Positions 10,805-19,573 of a stretch of DNA of 64,000 bases are shown here, in pieces. Source of the DNA: Lachnospiraceae bacterium (lineage in GTDB: Bacteria; Bacillota; Clostridia; Lachnospirales; Lachnospiraceae). The stretch lies in NCBI GenBank assembly GCA_022483465.1, contig JAKVNF010000003.1, forward strand, positions 350,001 to 414,000, written 5' to 3'. The notes under the pieces are model-generated. The model saw only the letters and a list, made by a program, of their open reading frames with translations. It did no database searches and was not told the origin of the DNA. Numbering within the stretch: position 1 is the first letter of the stretch; every line of letters starts with the position of its first letter. A program made the position numbers and the translations under genes.

Positions 10805-12823
10805 ATCTTCAACAACCTGGCCGTCCTGTTCGCGGTAGGCGTTGCCATCGGCATGGCCAAGAAGGAGAAGGAGGTCGCGGCGCTGGCGGCCTTCATCGCC
10901 TATGTCGTCATGAACACCGCCATCAGCGGCATGCTGACCATCACCGGCCAGATCGACGCCTCCGGCGCCCTGACCGAGAACGCCACGATCCTCTCGAGTG
11001 CGATTACAACGAGCCTTGGCATCCCGACGATGCAGATGGGCGTCTTCGGCGGCATCATCGTGGGCCTCGGCGTGGCGGCTCTGCACAACCGCTTCTACAA
11101 GATCCAGCTCCCCAACGCGATCTCGTTCTTCGGTGGCTCCCGCTTCGTGCCGATCATCTCCACGGTGGTCTTCACCTTCGTCGGAATCCTCCTGTACTTT
11201 GTGTGGCCGCCGATCTCCCTTGGCATCAACGCCCTGGGAAATGTCGTCCAGGCCTCCGGGTACCTGGGAACATTCCTCTTTGGTGTCATCAAGCGGGCTT
11301 TGATCCCGTTCGGCCTGCACCACGTCTTCTACATGCCCTTCTGGCAGACCGCTGTCGGCGGCACCGAGGTCATCGATGGCGTCACCTACTATGGCGGCCA
11401 GAACATCTTCTTTGCGGAGCTGGCCCACTCCTCCGAGATCGCCCACTTCTCGGCGAATGCCTGCCGGTACTTCTCTGGTGAGTTCATCTTCATGATCTTC
11501 GGCCTGCCGGGCGCGGCACTGGCCATGTATCGGACCGCAAAGCCCGGAAAGAAAAAGCAGGCGGGAGGTCTGCTCCTATCCGCCGCCCTTGCCTCCATGC
11601 TGACGGGCATCACCGAGCCGATTGAGTTCTCCTTCCTGTTCGCGGCACCGGAGCTGTTCCTCGTGCAGGTACTGCTGGCGGGCTCCTGCTACATGGTCGC
11701 CCACATCCTGAACATCGCTGTCGGCGTTACCTTCTCCGGAGGCCTTTTGGACCTCGTGTTCTTCGGCATCCTGCAGGGCAATGCGAAGACCAGCTGGCTC
11801 CTGATTCTGCCCTGCGGCGTGGTGTACTTTTTCCTGTACTACTTCATCTTCCACTACCTGATCTTAAAACACGATTTCAAGACCCCCGGCCGTGAGGACG
11901 ATGACGAGGACACGCATCTGCACTCCAAGGCCGAGTACCTGGCATCCAAGGACAAGGGCGCTGCCGGTGGCAGTAAGAAGTCCGGAACGGATACCCTCTC
12001 CGAGACGATCGCCAACGCCCTCGGCGGCAAGGCAAACCTCGCCGACGTGGATGCCTGCGCAACGAGACTCCGTGTCACGGTGAAGAAGACCGAGCTTGTC
12101 AACGATACCCTGCTGAAGAGCACCGGCGCCGCGGGTGTCGTCCACAAGGGACCCGGCGTGCAGGTGATCTACGGGCCGAACGTCGCAGTCATCAAGTCGA
12201 ACCTGGAGGAGTACCTCGACCACGCACCGGATGTGGAGGTGAACACCAACGAGGCGGCCGCAGAGGAGGCGCCGAAGGAGGAAGCTCCTGCCAGGGAAGA
12301 GGCGCCGAAGAAGCCGAAGAAACTCGTGAAGGTCGTCAAGATCGCAAGCCCTATGACGGGCACCGCGATGCCGCTGGACCAGATGCCGGATGAGGGCTTT
12401 GCCCAGGGCATGATGGGCCTCGGCGCAGCAGTCATCCCCGAGGAGGATACGATCTACGCCCCGGAGGACGGCACCGTCTCCCTGGTCTTTGACACGAAGC
12501 ACGCGATCGGCATCACCACCGACTCCGGTGTGGAGCTTCTGATCCACGTCGGCGTGGACACCGTGGCCCTCGGCGGCCAGGGCTTTACGCCACTCGTTGC
12601 CACCGGCGATACCATCAAGAAGGGACAGCCCATCATGAAGATCGACCTTGCCTTCCTGAAGGAGCACGCCCCGAGCGTCGCAACCCCGATCCTCGACACC
12701 GAGGCGGACGACGAGAACAAGAAGTACCGGCTCCTTGCCAACGGACCGGTGAAGGCGGGGGAGGATCTCTTCGCCATCGACTACTACGAGGACGCGGAGT
12801 AACCGCAATGCCGTAATAAATGT

Positions 12824-12865
12824 GCCGGCAGTCAGGTGCAGCAGCACCCGGCTGCCGGCTTTTGG
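12824..12865 (+). terminator. Terminator after PTS gene
   Basis: The stem gccggcagtcaggtgc / gcacccggctgccggc, with a few mismatches and a short loop, is followed by TTTT. It lies 22 nt after the PTS stop codon. Confidence 0.8.
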
Positions 12866-13027
12866 TATCCTGTGGGAGATGGGGTGAGAAGGAAAAGCAT
12901 CAGAATAGCGCGACACATTTGAAAATAGCGCCGGGTTAGACCGAACATAGCGAGAAAACAGCCGCGAAAAGGACGTTAGATTTTTAAAAGACAGACGATA
13001 AACTTCAAATTTTTTTCAAAAAAGGGC

Positions 13028-13056
13028 TTGCAAATCCATGGGGGGCATAGTATTAT
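13028..13056 (+). promoter_or_regulatory. Promoter of tRNA-Glu
   Basis: A -35 box TTGCAA (13028-13033), a 17-bp spacer and a -10 box TATTAT (13051-13056), about 50 bp upstream of the tRNA. Confidence 0.75.
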
Positions 13057-13109
13057 ACTCCTTGTCCGAGAGACGCGAGGAAAACAAAGTGCTCCGGAGA
13101 AACAAATAT

Positions 13110-13181
13110 GGCTCGTTGGTCAAGAGGCTAAGACGTTGCCCTCTCACGGCAAAATCATCGGTTCGATTCCGGTACGAGCTA
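13110..13181 (+). tRNA. tRNA-Glu (CTC anticodon)
   Basis: 72 nt with a full cloverleaf. The 7-bp acceptor stem is ggctcgt / acgagct, the anticodon stem ttgcc / ggcaa encloses the loop ctctcac (anticodon CTC, reading GAG), and the T arm contains ggttcgattcc. CCA is not encoded. It has its own promoter and terminator, so it is a single-gene unit. Confidence 0.93.
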
Positions 13182-13183
13182 CG

Positions 13184-13216
13184 AACCCTTTCTCAGAAAT
13201 GAGAAAGGGTTTTTTC
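13184..13216 (+). terminator. Terminator of tRNA-Glu
   Basis: The stem aaccctttctc / gagaaagggtt is followed by a run of six T residues, starting 3 nt after the tRNA. Confidence 0.92.
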
Positions 13217-13299
13217 ATGTTCTGGAACATCAAAGCGATTCCGCAAAGACACCTCCCCTGTGGTACAATGGCTCCAGTCAAAAAAGGGAGCCGAACCAA

Positions 13300-14247
13300 A
13301 TGAAGACAAGAGTTTATATCGACGGACAGAGCGGCACCACCGGCCTGCAGATCTACGACCGGATCGGCGCCAGAGACGATCTGGAGCTGCTTCGGATCGA
13401 TGAGGACAAGCGCCATGATCCTGCGGAGCGGGCAAAGTACTTAAACGCCGCGGACATCGTCTTTTTGTGCCTTCCCGACGAGGGCGCAAGGGAGGCGGTC
13501 TCGATGATCACGAACGAGAAGGTCCGGGTGATCGACGCTTCCACCGCCCATAGGACGGCGGACGGCTGGGTCTACGGTTTTCCGGAGCTCTCGAAAGAGC
13601 AGCGGGAGCTGATCATCCACGGCAAGCGGATCGCAAACCCTGGGTGCCACGCGACGGGCCTGATCGCAACCGCAGGGCCCCTCGTCCGGATGGGAATTCT
13701 GCCGAAGAACTACCCCGTGACCTTCTTTTCCCTGACCGGGTACTCCGGCGGCGGCAAGAAGATGATTGCGGCCTACGAGGAGAAGGACCGGAAGGAGGCA
13801 CTCTCTGCCCCCGGCATCTACGGCCTCACCTTAAAGCACAAGCACCTGCCGGAGATGCAGAAGATGACAGGTCTCACCGATCCGCCGGTCTTTCTGCCGG
13901 TCGTGGATGACTACTACAAGGGCATGGCGGGGACGATCCTTCTGCAGAACCGCCTCCTTGCCGGCACCCCCACCGCAGAGGAGATCTGCGAGCGGCTCCA
14001 GGAATATTATCAAGATGAGCACTTTGTGCAGGTGGCGGCCTTCGGTGACCACGACAAGACGCTCTATGCCAATGAGATGGCAGGGACCAACTATCTGAAG
14101 ATCGTGGTGTGCGGCAACGAGGAGCAGACCACCATCACCGCACTGTTTGACAACCTTGGCAAGGGTGCCTCCGGCGCCGCGGTCCAAAACATGAACCTGA
14201 TGCTGGGCCTGCCGGAGAACCTGGGACTCGAGAACACCGAAGAATAG
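13300..14247 (+). CDS. argC: N-acetyl-gamma-glutamyl-phosphate reductase
   Basis: 315-aa ArgC, third step of arginine/ornithine synthesis: NADPH-dependent reduction of N-acetylglutamyl phosphate to the semialdehyde. The nucleotide-binding start is YIDGQSGTTGLQI, and the catalytic cysteine is in NPGCHATG (about residue 117). Further family segments are TGYSGGGKKMI and KHKHLPEM. At about 310 aa it is the shorter (type 2) form. The start follows aaaaagggag (13278-13287), 12 nt upstream, and a tacaat box lies near 13264. It is not next to other arg genes, so arginine synthesis is scattered or the gene has moved. It may be co-transcribed with the next gene 10 nt downstream. Confidence 0.93.
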   Translation: MKTRVYIDGQSGTTGLQIYDRIGARDDLELLRIDEDKRHDPAERAKYLNAADIVFLCLPDEGAREAVSMITNEKVRVIDASTAHRTADGWVYGFPELSKEQRELIIHGKRIANPGCHATGLIATAGPLVRMGILPKNYPVTFFSLTGYSGGGKKMIAAYEEKDRKEALSAPGIYGLTLKHKHLPEMQKMTGLTDPPVFLPVVDDYYKGMAGTILLQNRLLAGTPTAEEICERLQEYYQDEHFVQVAAFGDHDKTLYANEMAGTNYLKIVVCGNEEQTTITALFDNLGKGASGAAVQNMNLMLGLPENLGLENTEE

Positions 14248-14257
14248 GGAGGGAATC

Positions 14258-14812
14258 ATGTTTCGGGACGAGGAACTGGAAAACCTCGTGGCCCGCAAGG
14301 ACTACGAGCAGATCCGCAAGTATGTGAATGAGAAGAAGACCGAGCTCTACCAGGAGGCGGACGACGGAGATCGGGAAAAGCTCCAGACGCTCCTGGAGAA
14401 GCTCCAGTTTGACATCGACGATGTGACGAGGGGCGCCTCCACCAGCGAGATCGCCTACATGGAGATCGGAAAGCTGATCGGCATCTGCGACACGATTCGG
14501 CGGCTCCTTCGCAACGCCGACCAGAGCGAGGCGGACTTGAACCTCTTTGGCGAGGAGAAGGACCTGCCCGCCGACACGCTCTCCATTGCGGAGAAGCTCT
14601 ACCGCCAGGGCTGCATGACCGACACAGAGCTGGCCAAGCAGCTGGGGCTTCCCCTGGAGGATCTTCTGACCGAACTCAAGACGCTCGAGAACCTGGGCAT
14701 GGTGTTCTCGACCGCAGCCGGAAAGTTCCTGCTGCTCTCGCTCACCGACCTGGGCAGTCAGTACGTCGAAGAGGTGGACAAGGCTGCCAAGAAGCACTTC
14801 GGAAAGGTCTGA
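14258..14812 (+). CDS. Uncharacterised protein with C-terminal winged-helix-like domain
   Basis: 184 aa, hydrophilic, no membrane span. The first 70 residues are charged and helical (EELENLVARKDYEQIRKYVNEKK), possibly a coiled coil. Residues 105-165 read as a winged helix-turn-helix: LSIAEKLYRQGCMTDTELAKQLGLPLEDLLTELKTLENLGMV, where an ELAKQLGL helix is followed by a recognition-type helix. It starts 10 nt after argC behind gggaggg, so it is likely co-expressed. I do not recognise the family; a DNA-binding or protein-binding regulator is the best inference. Confidence 0.6.
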   Translation: MFRDEELENLVARKDYEQIRKYVNEKKTELYQEADDGDREKLQTLLEKLQFDIDDVTRGASTSEIAYMEIGKLIGICDTIRRLLRNADQSEADLNLFGEEKDLPADTLSIAEKLYRQGCMTDTELAKQLGLPLEDLLTELKTLENLGMVFSTAAGKFLLLSLTDLGSQYVEEVDKAAKKHFGKV

Positions 14813-14819
14813 GTCACCA

Positions 14820-14860
14820 ACAGCCAGAGGGCGCCGCCCGGCGGACCCCTCTGGCTGTTT
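14820..14860 (+). terminator. Likely terminator after wHTH gene
   Basis: The stem cagccagagg / cctctggctg around a GC-rich loop is followed by a short T stretch (gtttct). It would end the argC transcript before the GNAT gene. Confidence 0.6.
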
Positions 14861-14895
14861 CTGCGCTGTTTGCGGCCCTTGCCGGGCATCGAGGA

Positions 14896-15342
14896 ATGGA
14901 GAGAATGATCATTCGAGACTTTCAGGACGGCGATCTGCTGCCGCTGTCCATTTTGTACCAGAGCATCCGAAGGCAGGAGTTCTCCTGGGTGAACAGGGAG
15001 GAGCCCCTGGACGCCTTTGTGCGGGACACGAAGGGGGAGGTGATCCTGGTCGCCGATGACAGCGGGTACCCCGCGGGCTTCTGCTCGGTCTGGGCGCCCA
15101 CCAGGTTCATCCACTGTCTGTACGTGGACCGGGACTGCAGAAGGCGGGGCATCGCCACGGCCCTCATCGAGGAGGCGGGGCGGCGCTTCGGCTATCCGCT
15201 GCAGCTCAAGTGCATGGATATCAATGAGGCCGCCAAGGCCTTCTACGCCCGGGGCGGCTGGCGCACGAGAAAGCAGGAGGAGCTCCCGTATGGGACCTGT
15301 CTCCTCCTGGAGCTCAAGAATCCCCCGCAGCACGCGGAGTAG
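14896..15342 (+). CDS. GNAT family N-acetyltransferase
   Basis: 148-aa single-domain GNAT enzyme that transfers an acetyl group from acetyl-CoA to an amine. The acetyl-CoA pyrophosphate-binding motif A is RDCRRRGIATALIEEAGRRF, and the following KCMDINEAAKAFYARGGW is the typical strand-helix of motif B. The substrate cannot be told. ATG 14905 (MIIRDF) is an equally good start, with ggaga just upstream. It is the first gene of a tight three-gene run with the HAD and MalY-type genes. Confidence 0.85.
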   Translation: MERMIIRDFQDGDLLPLSILYQSIRRQEFSWVNREEPLDAFVRDTKGEVILVADDSGYPAGFCSVWAPTRFIHCLYVDRDCRRRGIATALIEEAGRRFGYPLQLKCMDINEAAKAFYARGGWRTRKQEELPYGTCLLLELKNPPQHAE

Positions 15343-15351
15343 GAGGAATAC

Positions 15352-16197
15352 ATGGCGATACGGCTGATGGGGCTCGACCTGGATGGGACCCTCTTGAACG
15401 AAGAAAAGCAGCTGACCCCGGCGGTGAAACAGGCGGTGGAACAGGCAGCGGCCCGGGGGATACTCCCCGTCCCGGTGACGGGGCGGCCCCTCACCGGGAT
15501 CCCGGAGGAGGTCATGGACCTGCCGGGGATCCGGTACGTCATCACCTCCAACGGGGCCCTCTGCTTTTCCGGCAAGGAGGTCTGCTTCTCCGCCTTTTTG
15601 GAGCAGCAGGTGGCAGAGCGCATCGCCGAGATGGCACGGGAGCTGGGAGATCTCTACAGCGTCTTTGCGGACGGCATCGGCTGGAGCGACGGGAAGAGCC
15701 ACCGGGCGCTCATGGAACATTTTTCCAACACCCCGCTCTCTTCCTACATGGCCCGCTCCCGCCGGCCTGTGGCAGAATGGGGACAGTTCCAGAAAGACCA
15801 CGGCGGGCGCATCGAGAACGTCTGGGTCCGCACCCCGGGAAAGGAAGCGGGGGACCGGCTGGAGGAGGCGATCCGGGAGGACTTCGGCTCCTCGGTGCAG
15901 ACCCTGCGCACGCTCCCCGCGGATGTGGAGACGGTCTCCGCCAGGGCGGACAAGGGGACCGCGCTCCTTCGGCTTGCGCAGACACTGTCCATCCGCCGGG
16001 AGGAGATCTTTGCCATCGGGGACAGCGGGAATGACGTGGGGCTTTTGCGCGCCGCGGGAACTTCTGTCGCGATGGGAAACGCGACCAAAGACGCAAGGGA
16101 AGCGGCAGACCACCTGACCGCAGACAACGAACACGACGGGGCGGCGCTGGCGATTCGGCGCTACGCCCTCGGGGAGGAGGAAACACATGAACTTTGA
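15352..16197 (+). CDS. HAD-superfamily hydrolase, Cof type
   Basis: 281-aa cytoplasmic phosphatase of the HAD IIB (Cof/YidA-like) group, which dephosphorylates sugar or cofactor phosphates. Motif I is GLDLDGTLLN with the nucleophile Asp, motif II is VTGRP, and motif IV is IGDSGNDVGLL. The cap domain lies between residues 85 and 190. The start follows aggaggaa (15341-15348). The end overlaps the next gene by 11 nt, so the two are translationally linked. Confidence 0.88.
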   Translation: MAIRLMGLDLDGTLLNEEKQLTPAVKQAVEQAAARGILPVPVTGRPLTGIPEEVMDLPGIRYVITSNGALCFSGKEVCFSAFLEQQVAERIAEMARELGDLYSVFADGIGWSDGKSHRALMEHFSNTPLSSYMARSRRPVAEWGQFQKDHGGRIENVWVRTPGKEAGDRLEEAIREDFGSSVQTLRTLPADVETVSARADKGTALLRLAQTLSIRREEIFAIGDSGNDVGLLRAAGTSVAMGNATKDAREAADHLTADNEHDGAALAIRRYALGEEETHEL

Positions 16198-17389
16198 CTT
16201 TACAACGCGCCTGGAGCGCTCCGGGACTGATGCACTTGCCCTCGATGCGGTGGGCGTCATGAAAGGGGCGCCGCGCCCCCCGAAGGATGGCTGGACCTAT
16301 CTTCCCATGTGGGTTGCGGACATGAACTTTGCGGCCTTCCCCGGCATCACGGAGAAGATCCTGGAGCGGGCAAAGCACCCCGCCTACGGGTACTTCATGA
16401 CGGGAGATGCCTACTTCGGGGCGATCCAGCGCTGGCAGGAAATGCAAAACGGCGTGGAGGTGCCCAAAGAGGCGATCGGCTACGAGAACGGGGTCCTCGG
16501 CGGGATCAGCTCAGGGCTTCGGGCTCTTGCCGCCCCGGGGGAGTGCGTCCTTTTGCTCTCCCCGACCTACATCGGCTTTACCCGGACGATCCGGGATGCG
16601 GGGTACCGCATCATCACCAGCGACATGGTGCAGGATGAGAGCGGCACTTTCCGGATGGACCTTGCCGACATGGAGGCAAAGATCCAAAAGTACCACATCC
16701 ACGTGTTCGTCTCCTGCAATCCCCACAACCCCACGGGAAGGGTGTTTACGAGAAAAGAGCTGACGGAAATGTACGACCTCTTTGCCAAGTACCGGGTGGA
16801 CGTTCTCTCCGACGAGATCTGGTCGGACCTTCTTCTGGACGGCGCGCATCACGTGCCGCTCCAGACCATCTCCCCCTACGCCAAGGCCCACACCGCGGCC
16901 TTCTACGCCCCCAGCAAGACCTTCAACCTGGCGGGCCTTGTGGGGAGCTATCACGTGATCTACGACCCCGCCCTGCGGGACCGGATCACCGCGGCGGGGA
17001 GAAAGACCGGCTACAACGACATGAACCTGCTCTCGATGGTCGCCCTGGAGGGAGCCTACACCGAGGAGGGCAGGGCGTGGGTGCAGCAGCTCTGCGGCGT
17101 CCTCTCGGAGAATGCCCGCCTCGCTGTAAAGTGCATCCGGGAGGAGCTCCCGGGCGTTTCCGTGCAGCCGCCCCAGGGCACCTACATGCTGTTTTTGAAC
17201 TGTGCGGACTATTGCGAAAAGCACGGAAAGGCCCTGGATGACGTCCTTGCCGCCGGCTGGGACGTGGGCGTTGGCTGGCAGGACGGCAGGCCCTTCCACG
17301 GCCCCCACCACATCCGCATGAACCTCGCGCTTCCGACAAGCGACGTGGCTGACGCGTTTTCTCGCCTCCGGGACCACGTGTTTGTCTGA
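16187..17389 (+). CDS. MalY/PatB-type PLP-dependent aminotransferase / cystathionine beta-lyase
   Basis: 400-aa fold-type I PLP enzyme. The PLP lysine lies in YAPSKTFNLAGL (about residue 242), the Asp contacting the pyridine nitrogen is in VDVLSDEIWSDL, and the PLP/substrate motif is SCNPHNPTGRV. The start WTYLPMWVADMNF is typical of MalY/PatB proteins, which cleave cystathionine or cysteine and, in E. coli MalY, also repress the maltose system. Which role applies here is unknown. It ends 42 nt before the IscB element. Confidence 0.88.
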   Translation: MNFDFTTRLERSGTDALALDAVGVMKGAPRPPKDGWTYLPMWVADMNFAAFPGITEKILERAKHPAYGYFMTGDAYFGAIQRWQEMQNGVEVPKEAIGYENGVLGGISSGLRALAAPGECVLLLSPTYIGFTRTIRDAGYRIITSDMVQDESGTFRMDLADMEAKIQKYHIHVFVSCNPHNPTGRVFTRKELTEMYDLFAKYRVDVLSDEIWSDLLLDGAHHVPLQTISPYAKAHTAAFYAPSKTFNLAGLVGSYHVIYDPALRDRITAAGRKTGYNDMNLLSMVALEGAYTEEGRAWVQQLCGVLSENARLAVKCIREELPGVSVQPPQGTYMLFLNCADYCEKHGKALDDVLAAGWDVGVGWQDGRPFHGPHHIRMNLALPTSDVADAFSRLRDHVFV

Positions 17390-17431
17390 AAATCCATACA
17401 TTTACACCGCAACAAAAGGGAGAGCATGCAA

Positions 17432-17870
17432 CTCACTAACCCCACGGCAAGCCGTGGGGGTTGTGTGGCAACACATGGCCCTCTCGGCCCAACATGAGGA
17501 CTGCAGCACCATCGCAGTCCTGAGTGAGTAGCCTCACGCCTGTCCAAAAACCTTCGGGTTGCGGACGGCTACGTTATCAGCAAATTCGGCAGATCAGTTC
17601 CGGCTTGTCTGCTCGTGAACACAGGCACCAGTGGATGCTCTCACAAGTCCACTGCTCTGCGGTGTGTCACTAAACATTTCTGAGGGTAGGAGGAGTGTGA
17701 TACACAACAAACTGCTGACAACATTGGCGATGTGGACCCGCCGAACGGGGTTCTTCCTCCGGGAAGGAGCCTCCTGTAGGCAGAACCCCGTGTATGCCTT
17801 CCCTGAGGAGACACAGCACGGGAAGCCGTAAGGCACCGTAACGATTGTTTGATTTTCAGAAAGGAGGCAT
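17432..17870 (+). ncRNA. HEARO / IscB omega-RNA, copy 1
   Basis: A roughly 430-nt non-coding stretch directly before iscB. It is conserved almost base for base with 50740-51170 and full of hairpins: ccccacggcaagccgtgggg, ggactgca ... tgcagtcc-type pairing near 17500-17522, and cgggaagg ... cctccc near 17758-17770. Position and association with an RRXRR/HNH gene match the HEARO RNA, now known as the IscB omega-RNA. The 5' flank (about 17416-17431, agggagagcatgcaa region) would act as the guide. The assignment rests on family knowledge; no covariance search was possible. Confidence 0.75.
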
Positions 17871-17875
17871 CAGTT

Positions 17876-19513
17876 ATGCTGACCTATGTACTGGCTGCAG
17901 ACGGCTCACCGCTGATGCCGACCTACAACATCAAAAAGGTGAGACAGATGCTCAAAGGCGGCAGAGCAGTCATTGCAGGCCACAAGCCGGGTTTTACGAT
18001 CCGGCTGACCTACGCTCTGCCGGATCAGAAAACGCCGCATACGCAGAAGGTCGAACTCTGCGAGGATACCGGCTATCAGCATATCGGGGTCTCCATAAAG
18101 AGCACAAAGCATGAGTTTGTCCATCTGCAGGTCGATACACTTGCAGATGAGAAGCAGCATCACGATGCACAGAGACGGTACCGCAAGAGCAGACGTGGCC
18201 GGCTTCGGTATCGTGAAGCGAGGTTCGACAATCGCACGCACTCCAAGAAGCCCGGATGGCTTGCACCCTCACTTCAGCATAAAGCGGATATCCATGTGCG
18301 TCTTGTATCCACGTTCCAAAAGGTACTGCCGATTCGTGATGTATACCTTGAAGTGGGGACATTCGATACACAGGTTCTCGAGGCAAAGGAAAAGGGCCTG
18401 CCAATTCCGGAAGGATCAGACTATCAGCATGGAGTCCGTTACAGCATTGCTACGCTTCGTGAAGCGGTATTTTAGGCCCTTTCACTTTTTTTGTGGGATG
18501 AGCCCCTCCTGACCTCCGCTCAGAGCCCTGGATCCGGCTTCTCCTCTGGTGCCCAATAAGCCTTTTGGGTTACTGTAATCTTTGCCGGACCGTGGGAGCA
18601 TCGCCGAGGGGCCCACGGTCTCGGAGCTGTCTCTGCCAGTCCAGACTACCACTTGAAGTGGTAGTACTTTTTAGAAGGTATCCTCTATGGATTATCTCCT
18701 TCTGGTGCATCACACAAGAAAAATGAAAGACCCGTATTTTATCGTGACGGCTACAAATGCCAATGCTGCGGTAAGGGGATCGAAGATGGACGGATTCTGC
18801 GTGTGCACCATGTTGGTTACTGGAAAACACCCTCCGATCATACAGACCGGATGAGCAACCTGATTACGGTCTGTACAAAATGCCATACGGCAGCGAATCA
18901 CCAAAAAAAGGGAAAATTATATGGCTGGAAGCCGAAGATGAAACCTCTGACTGGCGCAGCGTTTATGAACACCGTGCGGTGGAAAATTGTGCAGACTGTC
19001 AAAGACTTGGATTCCAGTCTGACTGTGCATACCACGTATGGAGCATATACAAAGCTGTCACGTCGGGATCACTCCCTTGCCAAGACGCATGCAAATGATG
19101 CCTATTGTATGGGAGCGTTTCAGCCGGTGCACAGAGCGACGGAACAGCTTCTGAAAAAGAAACGCCGTAATCATCGTGTGTTGTCCAAATTCTACGACAC
19201 GAAGTATATTGACATCCGGGATGGTGTCAAAAAGTCCGGATCAGATCTGTCCTGTGGCAGAACAAACCGTTCAGAGCCTCGAAACGGGAAAAAGAACTTT
19301 CGGATCTTTCACGGCAAAAAGGTAAGCAAAGGACGTATCGCCGTTCGGAAACGGCGTTATCCGATTCAGCCGGGAACACAGGTAATGTATAAAAGGCATA
19401 CCTATGTTGCAGTTGGAACACACAACAACGGCACAGCGGTTGTACTGAATTCAGGCAAAAGCGTATCTGTCAGTAGGTTGCGGATATTGCATCATGCCGG
19501 AGCTTTTGTTTGA
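17876..19513 (+). pseudogene. iscB: iscB, copy 1, disrupted by ISL3-derived MITE
   Basis: RNA-guided nuclease related to the ancestor of Cas9. Removing the MITE and one 8-bp duplication gives an intact 456-aa frame: PLMP domain (SPLMPTYNIKKVRQMLKGGRAV), RuvC-I (EDTGYQHIGVSI), arginine-rich bridge helix (RRYRKSRRGRLRYREARF), RuvC-II (DVYLEVGTFD), HNH (CQCCGKG ... VHHVGYW ... CTKCHTAANH), RuvC-III (KTHANDAYCMG) and a C-terminal target-adjacent-motif domain. The MITE introduces a stop at 18472-18474 just before HNH, so only PLMP to RuvC-II can be made (199 aa). The start has aaaggagg 8 nt upstream. The C-terminus (to HHAGAFV) is intact, unlike copy 2. Confidence 0.9.
18475..18733 (-). mobile_element. 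259-bp MITE derived from ISL3, inside iscB copy 1
   Basis: Both ends match those of the ISL3 element in this window (GGCCCTTTCACTTTTTTTGTGG at the left, GCATCACACAAGAAAAATGAAAGACCC at the right, given here in short form), and an 8-bp target duplication gtatttta lies at 18467-18474 and 18734-18741. The only internal similarity to the full ISL3 is the hairpin gaccgtggg ... cccacggtc near 18591-18624. There is no coding capacity, so it would be moved in trans by the ISL3 transposase. The empty site is preserved in iscB copy 2 near 51772-51784. Confidence 0.93.
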
Positions 19514-19573
19514 GAAAGGGGGACGGCGCTCCTCCCCGCTGCAAGCGGCGGGGTTTCCACGCCTTAATTCATT

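Larger units (their letters stand above)
6996..12802 (+). pseudogene. Glucose/GlcNAc-type PTS EIICBA gene split by nested insertion
   Basis: Membrane sugar permease with fused phosphotransfer domains. Joining 6996-7201 to 10789-12802 restores an in-frame 739-aa protein. EIIC (about residues 1-380, many membrane spans, e.g. MLPIAILPVAGILLGLG and FGLHHVFYMPF) is followed by EIIB (about 440-520, phosphocysteine in DACATRLRV) and EIIA (about 580-739, phosphohistidine in LLIHVGVDTV), with an acidic Ala/Pro-rich linker between EIIB and EIIA. The insertion falls in EIIC between NTIFKIASG and SVGSAIFNN. The expected start codon reads ATA (6996-6998) behind a good gaggaga site, which is itself odd. 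As it stands the gene cannot make a working permease; the piece from 10793 is intact but has no start of its own. Confidence 0.9.
17432..19573 (+). mobile_element. IscB/omega-RNA (HEARO) element, copy 1, inserted at the GH36 start codon
   Basis: IS200/IS605-like non-autonomous element made of an upstream structured RNA and an iscB gene, with no transposase of its own. The left end begins near ctcactaaccccacggc (shared with copy 2 from 50740), and the right end has the hairpin ctccccgctgcaagcggcgggg followed by attcattatg. The left flank supplies an agggagag motif (17417-17424) that looks like the ribosome binding site of the GH36 gene; the right flank supplies its ATG at 19574. So the element sits between them. 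Boundaries are good to a few bases only. Confidence 0.8.
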
